32,774 nucleotides of DNA. Source: Proteobacteria bacterium TMED61 (GTDB lineage: Bacteria; Pseudomonadota; Gammaproteobacteria; Arenicellales; UBA868). Below are positions 11,188-22,400 of the stretch, in pieces; the first letter of the stretch is position 1; each line of letters opens with the position of its first letter. The notes beneath the pieces are model-generated. The model did no database searches and had not been told where the DNA came from. It saw nothing but the letters and a program-made list of their open reading frames with translations. The position numbers and the translations under genes are program-made. The stretch is taken from contig NHDO01000094.1 in assembly GCA_002171735.1 (NCBI GenBank), forward strand, positions 1-32,774, read 5' to 3'.

Positions 11188-14100
11188 TAGAACGCCTTAA
11201 TCAAGTATTTTGCTCTATGATACCTTGTAATCAAAGGTATAGTTTCTTGTACTCGTGCTGATGCAGTTACAGATATTGGAGTGGATGACGACAATTGGAA
11301 TTGTCCATCAGAGAATCTCATATTACTCTTAGCTGCACTAACTGTTCTTCTAAGACGATCAATTCCATCATCAGGACCACAATCACCTATATTACTAGGA
11401 AGAGTAGCATCTACTGATGGGACAAAGTTTTGCTGTACTGCAGGGTCATAATTAAATCCAAATTGAGCTAGTCCCCAGTTATCATTAGTATCTCCCGTTC
11501 CTGCCTCATCATTATCTCCCGTACCCACAGGACGATTTTGACGAAGAATTAGATAAATTCCGTTAGCTCTGGCATTATTATTATCATCAATTACAGTAGA
11601 ATAATTCACATATCCACTTGCACTATCAGTAGGTCCGGCAATTTGTGATAATAATGTTTCTGAAGTTGCCTCAAGCGAAGTCTTATAGTATAAGAAAAGT
11701 CCTTCTTCGGGAGCATCACCACCATTAGTATTATTTCCTCTAATAACAGTAAAGGTTGCTTGATTTACATTTGTTAGGTTAAATGGTCCTAATTGTAAAT
11801 ATCTACTTCCAGCACCACTAAACAAGACATACTTTGTTGCTTTACTTCCACTCAATGTTGATGCAACTGGGAAATTTGCTCCTGTTGCGTTGGTTACCTC
11901 AACTCCAAGACTTGAAGAATGCCATACATCACCACCAACTGTATTTGGAGTAGCAGGGAAAGCTGGAGTATTTGATGGGAAATTATCAACTTCGTAGTAT
12001 CTTCCTGCAGGAGATGTAATTCCAATTACATTATCATCACCCTCAATTACTTCATATACTGATACGGTAACCGTTCCTGATTCGCCACCGCCACCGCCAC
12101 CTGAACCACCGCCACCAGCATTTCCAACTGAACAAGCAATAGCAGTAGGATCACCTGTATAACTGAAATATACTTGAGATCCTGATCCACCGCCGCCACC
12201 ATCTGGATTATCAACTGGTTGTTGATAACTAACGGTAAAGTTAGCGTATCCACTACCACTAGAACCAGAAGATTCAGAATAACCAGAAACATAATTACTA
12301 TTCACAGCAGATCTACCTGCATAACCACCAGATCCTGATCCAGTGTTAACGTGACCAGCACCAGCTTGACCACCTAAACCGCCGTTACCACCGCCATTAG
12401 GACCAGCACCACCACCACCTCCGCCTCCGCCGCCAGCAGTACAACCAGAAGCACTACCAGCACCACCACCAGTGAAACCAATAGAAGCTGCTGCATAAAG
12501 TCCTTGTGATGGTCCAAGACCAGGACCACCAGTCCAACATGGGTCAGTGACAGAACCACCATTGTTTCCACCACCGTTACCGCCGCCGCCTCCACCGCCG
12601 CCAGCGCCCATTAAGTTACCAACACCACTAGAAAGTTGAGTAGCACCACCGCCACCACCTCCTGATCCGCCATTACCCCATGCGCCGCGGCCACCAGTAC
12701 CACCCTGAGCAGCACCACCACCGCCAGACGTTGTAGTTTCTGCAGTAGATCCAGCATGAATGTTTTGACCAGTGCCACCTTTTTGACCAATGGTGAAACT
12801 TAGACTTCCAATAGAAGAAATACTGCCAGTTACTCTTCTACCACGAGATCCAGTACCACCAGTTGTACCACATCCTGCAGTACCATTTCCAGGTCCATTA
12901 CCTCCTCCACCACCAGATATATCTGCATATACTGATGTTATACTGCCACCACTAGGAACTACAGATGAAGGATTGAATGATCCACTACCATTAAAACTTC
13001 TATAAGCGGTACTTGATTGCATACTATCTTCATCACCACCAGCACCGCCAGCAGCACCACCACCCTGACCACCATTTGTACCAGATCCTGCAGTTCCAGC
13101 CTGTGTTACATCAAAATTAAATCTATCATCATTTAACAAAGCAGCAGGAATAGAATAAGTTCCTCCTCCACCTGCTCCACCACCACCATTACCAGAAGAA
13201 CCACCTTGACCACCATTAGCAGTAATAGTATAGTTGATACCATCAACTGTAAGAGTAGCACTTGCACTCCCACCGTTGCCGCCACCGCCAAAGGATCCGC
13301 CACCGCCACCACCAGGAGCTAATAAGGTTACTTCATAACCACTTACTGTGCTTGAATTGTTAGGACGCGCAGGAACATTTAATGTTCCACTATTAATTGA
13401 TTGATTATATATTTCTTGTCCAAGATCTGCATCAGATGCAATGATCTCTTTACCACCAATAGTTGTAACATTATCAACAACCCAAACTCTAGGTTGATTT
13501 TGAACTTGAGACTCTACAAAATATCCACCTGCCTCTCTAATTGTTCCACCACTTACACTTCCAGCACCTATAGCAGGTTGAGGTTGTAATCTAACTTGAT
13601 TATTACTAAAACCTAATTCTTCTACTGTATAAGTTCCATCAAAAGTGTTAGTTAAAGCAATTGTGACAGCATCTCCAATAGCAAATCCATGATCTGTAGC
13701 TGTAGTAACAGTAAGAAATGTACCATCACTAGTAGTACTACTAATCTGGACCGTTGGTGGTGTTGTGACATTATAATTATAACATCCATCCCAAGTTACA
13801 TTTGGTTGTGTGCCACCTGTTAATCCAACTTGTGCAACTCCAATACTGTCATAAGCATTGGGGTTTGCAGCATCAAGGGTTTCATCAATGAATTCAGTCG
13901 GACTTGTTCTACTATCAATAACTTGATGCAAGTCAATTCTTACGTTAGACGTTTGATACTGCGGGGGGATATCAACTACCAGTCTCTTCCAGAATGCATA
14001 TGCCGCATCAAATTCGTCAAAACTTAAACCAGAATCATCTTTAGAAGGTAAAAGAGGATATGTACTACCATCTGGCCAGATTAATGTCAATCCTTCACCT

Positions 14101-16673
14101 GCATGGTTAGGACGTTCTCCACCATTGTAGTCATTACCTGCGATAGCAAGAATAAATAGTTTTGTATAATTACTACAATCTATATCAAATACAAGACCTC
14201 TATCAACTGCCAAGTCATTTTGTAATGTTGTTCCCAAACTAGAATATGATGCATATTTTGTTTGTTCTAAACCAGGATTAGCGAATCCACCAGTTTCACC
14301 AGCACCACTACCCCATTCAGTAAGAAAAATATCATTATAATCAAAAGTCATCTCAATGAAAGTTGGATCATCTACTGCATACACTTTATCTGGTAAGTAG
14401 TTTGATGGTTTCTTTTCACCAATACCATCAGTATTACCATAAGTAGCGATAGCTGAATTGGCAGGTCTTGATCCTGCTAATCCATGAGAGTGACCTAATG
14501 CACCACCGTCTCCAGCAGGACCACCGGGAACAAAGTCAAGAACACCACCATTATAATTTACATATTGTGTAGTAAATGTATCTACACCTCCAAGGGTTGC
14601 AAGTGTTCTCTCTAAAACAAGACTTCCTAAAATATAGTGATTATGTTGTGCAGGACGTGCAAAAATATAATCTTCTGTAGGTCCTACTCTATATGTTTTT
14701 TCTCCGGTAGCATATGCACTAATATCTGATATTACATCACTATATCCAGTAGTAACAACATCACTAATTTCATAAAATTCTTGAGGAGATTCTAATGTAG
14801 ACGTTGGAATATACCATTGTCCACCAATATCACCAATATTCATGGTGATTCTATCACCTACTAGTGGACTACCAGATCCTTCAATACCTTCACCATATCC
14901 AATTAGTTTTCTATCTCTATAATCTGGAACTCTAAAATCACCTAAAATATATGGATAGTCAGATAGTTCAAATCCCTTTCTAATTCTAATCTCAGGTTGA
15001 TTTGTTAGATCTCCAATCTTAATATTTAAACTAGTGCTAGTAATTCCAGATCCTGTTCCCGTGATGTCATAATTATCTGTATATGCTGGTGATCCATAAT
15101 CAGGAATTAACTGACCAGATCCAGCAGCAAAATCCATATGAGTAACTAAGGTTTGCTGATTAGTTAGATTTGCAATAACATGAAGTCTATACTTATGCTT
15201 TTCACCATCAGGAGGTTGTGGACCAGAATATCCATTATTAACCCATTCTGGACTGGATCCAATTGATTGCTGCTCAACACTGTTAGTTAATTTCGTTACA
15301 CCATTTGGGAGTGGTTCATTAACACTCATTCCGGTTTTTGATGATGGAATATTTTTGATATTCCACAATACAAATGATTGAATTGATAAATCTTCTAAGT
15401 AAACTTCATATGTATCTACGCTAACACCCTGAGGCATTCCAAATAAATTGCCCCAAGAGATCTGCATCGTATCATTACGAGCACCTTGATCTTTATATTG
15501 AGTGAAGTTTGTTGGATATCCACCACCAGTTAAAGGATCATAAGTACCAGGATCAATTGCAGGAACTGTACCATAATGAGCTATAGCAAGATCATTAAGT
15601 GTATCTGGTGATGCTAATACTGATGATGAACTAATACTCCATGTTACAGTTGCTCCAGGAGTTCCTGTAGTATTATCAGTAGGGTCATAATTTACAAGTA
15701 GTCTATAAACATGAGTATCAGATCTTTCTGCTAAATTTTGATAAAAAGAAGCATATGATAAATTATACTCTTTATTTTCTTGAACTACACCTTCTGATGA
15801 AGTGTTAGCAACATTAGAAGTTGTTGCCCATACATCCACATTATTAGAATCATCATAGATTCTAATAGCAATACCACCAGGATTATTAGCCCAATCTTCA
15901 CCAGCACCGTTAGTAACACTAAATGAAAATGGATATGATCCAGCAGAAACATTTCCTAAATCTACTGTGTTATCTTGCCCTTCTTCAAATGAAGAACCAC
16001 TACTATAAGTAGTGCCATTAAATGTTATAGTGCCTGTATTATCAGTCGCATATTGAATTTTATAATTGCCAGTTGAAGGAATATCAACAACAGCACCAGT
16101 ATAAGTATGAGCAGTTCCACCCAACGATTGGTTCGTTGATACGTATACTGAATACGACTTCATGAACTCACTCCAGACAGAAGCGTAAGGTTGCACTGCC
16201 TTTCTCCAAACTCTAGATCCAGGAAAATCCTTTAATTCACGAAATGATAATGTCGCATTATGAGGAACTACTCTATCATAGGATGTTACCCCATTAGATT
16301 TAATTATTTCTTTGCCATAAATTTCTGCATATACATTGCCACCATCTACAAAAGTTCTGTATACTGTTCCTGCTGGTCCTGCTGCAGTTTGAATGATAGC
16401 ATTTGCAGAAATTCTTTCATTACCATTAGCACCAGATCTTTGTAAGTACCCATTACCTAAATTTTCATACAATAAAGGATAATCTTTGATAGAATACTTA
16501 CTGCCATCACAATATAAGTATCCACGATGAGAATAATGTGGATCTTGTGTTGGTAAATTATTCGTCGGATCAGAATTATTGTCTACTAAAACTGGTACAA
16601 TAGCACCAATCTGAACATATGACCCGCCTTTATCGGAATAAAAATTTGGGAGAGTGGATCTGTAATTTGCCAT
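11187..16673 (-). CDS. Giant tail-fibre/adhesin with collar and glycine-rich domains
   Basis: The protein has 1828 residues. The N-terminus (residues 51-70, GYLYCDGSKYSIKDYPLLYE) is a phage tail-collar domain, completed by a DFRVPDYRDRKLIGYG segment near residues 575-590. Fibronectin-like and other beta domains follow (for example around PLPNGVTKLTNSVEQ). Residues about 1115-1540 are extremely glycine-rich, with runs of 4-9 Gly separated by N, S, A and T, resembling polyglycine-II adhesins such as the gp38 of some T-even phages. Clusters QHNHY and GHSHG lie between. The C-terminus ends KYLIKAF, as in the two neighbouring fibre proteins. It is probably a receptor-binding fibre. TGATG overlap couples it to the upstream fibre gene. 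Confidence 0.8.
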   Translation of the reverse strand: MANYRSTLPNFYSDKGGSYVQIGAIVPVLVDNNSDPTNNLPTQDPHYSHRGYLYCDGSKYSIKDYPLLYENLGNGYLQRSGANGNERISANAIIQTAAGPAGTVYRTFVDGGNVYAEIYGKEIIKSNGVTSYDRVVPHNATLSFRELKDFPGSRVWRKAVQPYASVWSEFMKSYSVYVSTNQSLGGTAHTYTGAVVDIPSTGNYKIQYATDNTGTITFNGTTYSSGSSFEEGQDNTVDLGNVSAGSYPFSFSVTNGAGEDWANNPGGIAIRIYDDSNNVDVWATTSNVANTSSEGVVQENKEYNLSYASFYQNLAERSDTHVYRLLVNYDPTDNTTGTPGATVTWSISSSSVLASPDTLNDLAIAHYGTVPAIDPGTYDPLTGGGYPTNFTQYKDQGARNDTMQISWGNLFGMPQGVSVDTYEVYLEDLSIQSFVLWNIKNIPSSKTGMSVNEPLPNGVTKLTNSVEQQSIGSSPEWVNNGYSGPQPPDGEKHKYRLHVIANLTNQQTLVTHMDFAAGSGQLIPDYGSPAYTDNYDITGTGSGITSTSLNIKIGDLTNQPEIRIRKGFELSDYPYILGDFRVPDYRDRKLIGYGEGIEGSGSPLVGDRITMNIGDIGGQWYIPTSTLESPQEFYEISDVVTTGYSDVISDISAYATGEKTYRVGPTEDYIFARPAQHNHYILGSLVLERTLATLGGVDTFTTQYVNYNGGVLDFVPGGPAGDGGALGHSHGLAGSRPANSAIATYGNTDGIGEKKPSNYLPDKVYAVDDPTFIEMTFDYNDIFLTEWGSGAGETGGFANPGLEQTKYASYSSLGTTLQNDLAVDRGLVFDIDCSNYTKLFILAIAGNDYNGGERPNHAGEGLTLIWPDGSTYPLLPSKDDSGLSFDEFDAAYAFWKRLVVDIPPQYQTSNVRIDLHQVIDSRTSPTEFIDETLDAANPNAYDSIGVAQVGLTGGTQPNVTWDGCYNYNVTTPPTVQISSTTSDGTFLTVTTATDHGFAIGDAVTIALTNTFDGTYTVEELGFSNNQVRLQPQPAIGAGSVSGGTIREAGGYFVESQVQNQPRVWVVDNVTTIGGKEIIASDADLGQEIYNQSINSGTLNVPARPNNSSTVSGYEVTLLAPGGGGGGSFGGGGNGGSASATLTVDGINYTITANGGQGGSSGNGGGGAGGGGTYSIPAALLNDDRFNFDVTQAGTAGSGTNGGQGGGAAGGAGGDEDSMQSSTAYRSFNGSGSFNPSSVVPSGGSITSVYADISGGGGGNGPGNGTAGCGTTGGTGSRGRRVTGSISSIGSLSFTIGQKGGTGQNIHAGSTAETTTSGGGGAAQGGTGGRGAWGNGGSGGGGGGATQLSSGVGNLMGAGGGGGGGGNGGGNNGGSVTDPCWTGGPGLGPSQGLYAAASIGFTGGGAGSASGCTAGGGGGGGGGAGPNGGGNGGLGGQAGAGHVNTGSGSGGYAGRSAVNSNYVSGYSESSGSSGSGYANFTVSYQQPVDNPDGGGGGSGSQVYFSYTGDPTAIACSVGNAGGGGSGGGGGGESGTVTVSVYEVIEGDDNVIGITSPAGRYYEVDNFPSNTPAFPATPNTVGGDVWHSSSLGVEVTNATGANFPVASTLSGSKATKYVLFSGAGSRYLQLGPFNLTNVNQATFTVIRGNNTNGGDAPEEGLFLYYKTSLEATSETLLSQIAGPTDSASGYVNYSTVIDDNNNARANGIYLILRQNRPVGTGDNDEAGTGDTNDNWGLAQFGFNYDPAVQQNFVPSVDATLPSNIGDCGPDDGIDRLRRTVSAAKSNMRFSDGQFQLSSSTPISVTASARVQETIPLITRYHRAKYLIKAF
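12060..13320 (-). repeat. Glycine-rich low-complexity segment in the 1828-aa fibre
   Basis: In the fibre frame this segment codes for alternating Gly runs and short polar spacers (GGGGGGSFGGGGNGG, GGGGAGGGG, GGGGGGGG). On the plus strand it appears as accacc/ccgcc-rich triplets. The region is interspersed with ordinary beta segments, so it may form several stacked polyglycine sheets separated by loops. It is a likely site for slippage and variation. Confidence 0.8.
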
Positions 16674-18031
16674 CAGAACTTAATTAGGTATTCCGTTACA
16701 ATGTAAGGCTGTATGTATTTATCTGCCTTTTTCTCAGTATTAATATCAATCACAATTTGAGAATCTAGTCCAGTATCAGCTCTTGCCTGTGCTGCTCTAG
16801 TTATCATTTTATACGTATGCGGATCATCAGCTTCAAGTGGTATTCTATGTCTATGAATTCCTTCATCTCCAAAGTCACCAGATAAAATTGATATGTTAGA
16901 CACTGACCCATATCCTGTAGGATAATATTCTTCGTCTAACATTGTGAATGGTAAGTTTTCACCTAGTCCTTCAAAATTAGTCAAAGTGTCAGAATTAACT
17001 ACATTAGTATCAATACCATTTGGGCAACCTATGCCCAATGGACATACACAATCAACTGTCCAAGTTGGATCATAAGTTACATTACTAAATGTAGTAGTAT
17101 CTCCGTTGTTACCTTGTCCTACGTTACAATCAGATTCTAATCTAATATTCCAATCCTTATTAACTACTTCTCCATCTCCAGGACAGTTAGAAGTTGCAGG
17201 CCATAAGCAATATCCCTGAGTAGTAAACGATCCACAAGCAAACCAACATGCTCCATACTGGTTAATTTCATTAGGTGGTCCAAGCATTGTAGATACATCA
17301 TTTTGCCCTGGTCCGACTCCATCCCTATCTTTTGCCGATGCTGTTGTTATCTGCCAATAACAAAGTTCCTGTCTCGTATTTGCCCACCATTGACAAACAT
17401 TAAGTGAAGACATGGATCTAATAGAATTATTTTGATTTGCAGAAAAATGATTTCCACTTCTATCAAATTGTCTGGCACGACTAGTTGTAGTTCTGTGTAG
17501 GTGAGGTTGGAACATATTATTCTGAACACCCGTTTCAAACGTATATGCTCCCGTTTCAAGTGAAAATGACGGTTCTCCTCTCAACTCTTGTGTTTGTGGA
17601 GGAATATAAAACTCACCATTATATGTTAACTTAAATGGACTTTCAATGTTTTGAATTACATCTAATCCAACACCAGCTTTTATAACTTGATTACCATTAA
17701 CATCAGTTACATATAAATCATTGTATAAACCAATGTTAGCAGATGTTGTTGCCCTGATATGTTTACTTCTTAAGTCAGGTATCTGAAACTCATTTGCTGC
17801 TAATATAGTATCGGGTTTTTTATAACGACAACTGTCACCAACTCCCAGAACAGAAGCTAATAAAGGATATTCAGAAGCAAATAATACACTACCATCACAT
17901 CTTAGATAACCTGCAGGTAACAAATCTACATTATCTTTAGGTTCATTAGTAGGAAGTTGTGTAGCAAATGATATGATAGTTCCAGTAAGAGACCCTAACT
18001 TACCTCTCTCTCTGTTATAGAATACTGCCAT
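16673..18031 (-). CDS. Tail-collar-domain fibre protein (452 aa)
   Basis: Residues 41-63 (GYLRCDGSVLFASEYPLLAS) and 82-92 (FQIPDLRSKHI) form a tail-collar domain as in many short phage fibres. HLHR and HRHRIP clusters resemble metal-binding fibre-tip motifs. The middle is Cys-rich for a phage protein (CYWQ, CWFACGS, NCPGD, DCVCPLGIGCPNG). It ends EYLIKF, like its neighbours. It is encoded 3 nt after the 460-residue fibre gene and overlaps the 1828-residue gene (TGATG). Inferred role: a minor or adhesin-type tail fibre. Confidence 0.8.
   Translation of the reverse strand: MAVFYNRERGKLGSLTGTIISFATQLPTNEPKDNVDLLPAGYLRCDGSVLFASEYPLLASVLGVGDSCRYKKPDTILAANEFQIPDLRSKHIRATTSANIGLYNDLYVTDVNGNQVIKAGVGLDVIQNIESPFKLTYNGEFYIPPQTQELRGEPSFSLETGAYTFETGVQNNMFQPHLHRTTTSRARQFDRSGNHFSANQNNSIRSMSSLNVCQWWANTRQELCYWQITTASAKDRDGVGPGQNDVSTMLGPPNEINQYGACWFACGSFTTQGYCLWPATSNCPGDGEVVNKDWNIRLESDCNVGQGNNGDTTTFSNVTYDPTWTVDCVCPLGIGCPNGIDTNVVNSDTLTNFEGLGENLPFTMLDEEYYPTGYGSVSNISILSGDFGDEGIHRHRIPLEADDPHTYKMITRAAQARADTGLDSQIVIDINTEKKADKYIQPYIVTEYLIKF
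16716..16723 (-). promoter_or_regulatory. Possible late promoter (GATAAATA)
   Basis: GATAAATA occurs 43 nt before the ATG of the 1828-residue fibre gene, inside the last codons of the preceding fibre gene. It has the same form as the box at 11180. Because it lies in coding sequence the match could be chance. Confidence 0.4.
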
Positions 18032-18034
18032 TTT

Positions 18035-19417
18035 TTAAAACGCCCTAATAATATACATTATGGTTAGTGATGGTGTATTTGGATTAACTGCAATTGTTAA
18101 TGCGGTGTCAACACTAACAGGAACTGTAGTACCAGTAGAAACATTATTAACTAATACCGTTGTTGGTAACGCAAGACTTCCACGATTCATCGTCACCTCC
18201 ATCGCATCATGGGTATGTGACTTCAATGTAGTATTTAGCCACCGATCGGACTCGTGGTCTAGTGTTGAAGGAAAAGTATCAGTAACACCCAGAGCTATTG
18301 GTTGTGGTTCTCCGACCTGAAAAGGTGGATCATTTACATACGCCTGTGGCATATCCACTCCTCTATGATAATCAGGGACATCTGGGGATGGATAATAATT
18401 TCTTCGTCCTTGATATCTTCCTGCAGGAGGAAATGGTCCGGTGTGTGCTTGTGTTTGAATATTTGGTATTGCTAGACCATTATCTTCATATCCCTGCTCA
18501 ATTTTATTTACCTTAGGTATATCTCTAGCCTGCTGCTGAGGAACAAGTGCCATACTAAATGGAATTGTTACCTTTTTGTCTAGAATTGGAGTAGTAAGAC
18601 CCCCATCATTCTCATCATACCATGTAACATCACGCTCTCCACGTAAAAATGTATGTGGAATAGAATTAGCACCTCGGTTTCCAATAGCAGTAACACTCGT
18701 AACCCTACCGGGATTATCAGGTAATGCAGTTCCTGGTTGGAATTCCATTAGAGGATTTGCAATAGGTTGCACACCGGTAAATTTATCAAACTCACTGTCA
18801 GTAGCTGGTCTATGTGTATGTGCTGGAGTATGATCATTACCAAGTTTTCTTGGTAAAACATATACTGTATCACTGTAAATTGGATCTGATAATGTAATGC
18901 CAGTAATTCTACCGGAAAGGTTATCGGATGGTTCTACTGTAAAAGTAACATCAACATCAACATCTGGTTCTGTATCTGGTAAATCACCTTCTGTTCCATT
19001 TTTACTAAGATATGTTCCCAATTCAAGTAAAACATCAGTTGCTATTCTAGATGGTTCAATATCAACTAATGCAACCTGATTTAAATTAGGTAATGCAAAC
19101 AGATCTACATGTTTTGATGCATCATGACGATCACTATCAGAATTAGGATTGTAAGGAAAACCATTTACAATACCAAAATTTACTCCCATGACTGATGTAG
19201 TATCAGTTGGTTCAGGAAACGGTCCATATGTATTTCCAATCACATTAGCAAGTAATGGATAATCTGCAGCATTTAATGCCTGAGTAGCAGCATTACATAT
19301 AATCCAACCTCTTGGTATGTTATCATTACTTTCCCCAATCGCTGAACCACCACCCCATGGCATAATTGTGCCAATTGGGGCGATTTTTGTTGATTTAATT
19401 CTACCGTAATTTGCCAT
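18035..19417 (-). CDS. Tail-collar-domain fibre protein (460 aa)
   Basis: The start APIGTIMPWGGGSA, then IPRGWIICNAATQALNAADY and PLLANVIGN (residues 13-61), is a tail-collar domain with the consensus W.xCnG region slightly altered (CNAAT for CDGS). Two HTH clusters (PAHTHRP, KSHTHDAM) resemble the fibre-tip metal sites seen in T4 gp37-like tips. The C-terminus reads MYIIRAF. The ATG is preceded by a perfect AAGGAGGT Shine-Dalgarno. It is the first of three paralogous fibre genes downstream of the giant structural protein. Confidence 0.8.
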   Translation of the reverse strand: MANYGRIKSTKIAPIGTIMPWGGGSAIGESNDNIPRGWIICNAATQALNAADYPLLANVIGNTYGPFPEPTDTTSVMGVNFGIVNGFPYNPNSDSDRHDASKHVDLFALPNLNQVALVDIEPSRIATDVLLELGTYLSKNGTEGDLPDTEPDVDVDVTFTVEPSDNLSGRITGITLSDPIYSDTVYVLPRKLGNDHTPAHTHRPATDSEFDKFTGVQPIANPLMEFQPGTALPDNPGRVTSVTAIGNRGANSIPHTFLRGERDVTWYDENDGGLTTPILDKKVTIPFSMALVPQQQARDIPKVNKIEQGYEDNGLAIPNIQTQAHTGPFPPAGRYQGRRNYYPSPDVPDYHRGVDMPQAYVNDPPFQVGEPQPIALGVTDTFPSTLDHESDRWLNTTLKSHTHDAMEVTMNRGSLALPTTVLVNNVSTGTTVPVSVDTALTIAVNPNTPSLTIMYIIRAF

Positions 19418-19420
19418 TTA

Positions 19421-22400
19421 TCAGACCTCCTTGAGCCACCATCCAGTTACAGAAGAAGAAACAATTGTTCCTTGCGAGTCTGTAGATCCTAGGTAGATCA
19501 AGGTAAACGCTGCATTTGGTGTTTGTACAACTAGTTCACCAGCATTGTATGGAGTGGATCCACCTAATCCAATTGTTGTTCCTGAATTGTCACCTTGAAC
19601 TCTAACCTGTGATCCCAATGCTCTAATGACTAGAGATGTATCGTAAGTTAGATTCCCACCAACCTCAATGATTTCAACTCTATCTCCACTTTGAGCATTC
19701 TCTGGTAGGAATAGAATCATTTCATCTTGGTTTGTTACGTTAACAAAGTAAGTAATGTTAGATTTCAGATTCTTATCATCAGCATCAGATCCAGTAGATA
19801 CATATCTGGCATGTCTACCACCACTATTGGTGTAGAAATTGTTGATGCCAAATGCGTCAATAGAATTATCTTGATTAACTACGAACTTATCAGCACCGTT
19901 AATACCAAGATTTTCAACAGATAGTTTCGGTGCCTTCGGTGGAGACTCTTCTGGAGATCCAACAACCGACCAAGTATTACCAACTAAACCATTACCAAAT
20001 GTATCAATCTTAAATGATGGTTCACATGACTGTGCGTCTGTAACAACGTTTTCTGGACAAGTTGCTGGGAAGAGAGTAATATTACCTCTTCCAATAACAC
20101 CTGCATCAAAGAAAATAGATCCGGAATGATCTGCATGACCATCATCATTAACAACTCTCAGGATATTTGTCTTACCGACAGAATCCTTCATGGTAATGTT
20201 ACCACCAAACATGGTGAAGTCTTTGTTAAGAACTAGATCACCGTTTCTATGAGTAACATTACCATCTTGGAGTGTTTCATCCATAGAAGGTGTGTGGTAT
20301 TTTCCTAGTAAACCTCCATTAACAAGGAATACCTTACCATCTGGATCAGATGCACTAGTAATTCTTACAAAGTTTGTGTAATCAAGTTTTGTTTGAACAA
20401 TTTGTCCCTTATCAATAATTACAGAAGCGTAAGGAGTATTAGTTCCATTAACATCACGAGTTCTTTCTTCAATATCAATCATTGAAGAAACCATAGGATG
20501 CTTCAGAATTCTAACAACACTAGTCGTAGTTGCTGGGTAAGTTGATAATCCATTTGCAGTTGTTCCTTCTTGAGCAGGAAGACATCTCAAAATATTTGCG
20601 GTGGTATCAACTACCAAAACTTTCATGATTTCCCAATCAGTTCCAGTTGTTCCCTTAGCATTAATCTGAGATGTATTACCAACCAGAACTAAATCATCAA
20701 CAGCAAATCTGCCAGATCCAAGACCCAATTCAGCAACAGTTAGATAAACAGATCCAGCAATAGCACCAGTATTTGCAGTTGCAGTTAACGTTGTAACTGG
20801 ACCATTAGCATTAGTTGTTTGAGGATCAACCCAATAAGAATAAATCTTTTGATCTTCTTCACTTCCACTATAAGCAGCTACAGTATCTGCAGCAGACTCT
20901 GATCCAGGAAGAATTCTACTAATATCAATTCTTCTGATTTGGTTACCAATTTCAAGAGCGGCACTACAGGTATCAAAGTAAAGAGTGTTTTGCTCTTTAC
21001 CGTTAGTAATGATAAACTCTTCGTTTTTAGTAACACGGAATACTATGTTTGTCAGAGATGCAGTGGAAACAATATTCTTATTAAGTCTAATAAAGTCTGT
21101 TCCGATCTCAATAATTCTAGTGTTACCGAACAGATCTGCATTAATTCCACCAACATTAAATTTAACAGTATCATTAAGTTTAACCTTAGCAATGTCAGTA
21201 GCACTGATATTGGTAATTGTGTCTACTAGAATGCTTGGAGCAACAGGTGTAATATTACCAGTGATTGTTCCTCTATCTGTAGTAGAGCAACCACCATTCA
21301 TATTGATGGAGTTTTCAATTGTTACCGTACCACCGATATAAGTATCACCATTTGTAGAATCAACAATGAAGACATCATTGTCTGGACTTCCACAGTCAGA
21401 AATTCTAAACTTCTGAACCTCTTGATTGAGTGATGTTAGAACCTTAAGGATTTCACCTTGATCAAAGGTGCCATCACTATTAGTATCTTCACGATCAACA
21501 ATTACATAATCACTGACATTTAGATCTCCACCAAACTCTGCAAGATATACATTATCTTCAGGTCCATTTGCATCTAATTGTTGTTCGGTCCATGTAGAAT
21601 CAAACTGTACATTAACCTTATAAATTGGTGTTGTATCTGGGTGTGTGTCTACTTGTCCAGTAAATGTACCGAAAGGTTTACGCTCAACTTTAATATAATA
21701 TGGTGCAGTATTGATTCTAGTTAACTCTAGAACTTTCAAGAATTCTGGATATCCAGTTGTTGTAATTACTGGACTATCAACAATAATATAATCATTTTCA
21801 ACAAAGTATGGATTACCATCTGCCTTTTCTGGTTTATTTTTAAGAGGTAAGTAGAATTCATTACCACTTAAGACCGGCAATCCAATGCTTTGATCATCTT
21901 GATATGAACTAGAACCCCAATTTCCAGAACCAGCACTATCAATTTGGTTATATCCAGTATCAGTAGTTGCAAGACGTGTGACATTTAAGATGTCAATATT
22001 CTTATTGAACTGAAGATCTGCAACGATAACTCCATCATCATGTGCAGAAATTGTTGTTCCACTCTGTCCTCTAGATGCACTGAATGCGAAGGATGCAAGT
22101 CCACCACACATATGCATGTTGCCGTTGAACTTAGCAGATGCAATAACTTCCAACTGGTTGTTGATAGTAGTCTTACCACCCTGACCAGCGATGTTAACTT
22201 CAGATGCATTTAGACCGAAGTTAATAGTAGATGCAGAACCAGAGTCAGAGAAGAAGCTAACTGTACCAGCAGTAGTAGATAGTCTTACACTATCTGTAAT
22301 AGTACGCCTAGTTCCTAACTGAAGATCGCCATTAACTTTCAGAGACTTAGTTTTAACCTCAGTGTATGATTGAGATTCATTGTTATTATATGCACCACCG

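Noticed and set aside
12790-13005. Plus-strand proline-rich frame
   Set aside because: It is only the complement of the glycine-rich fibre codons (Gly GGN read as Pro/Ala on the other strand).
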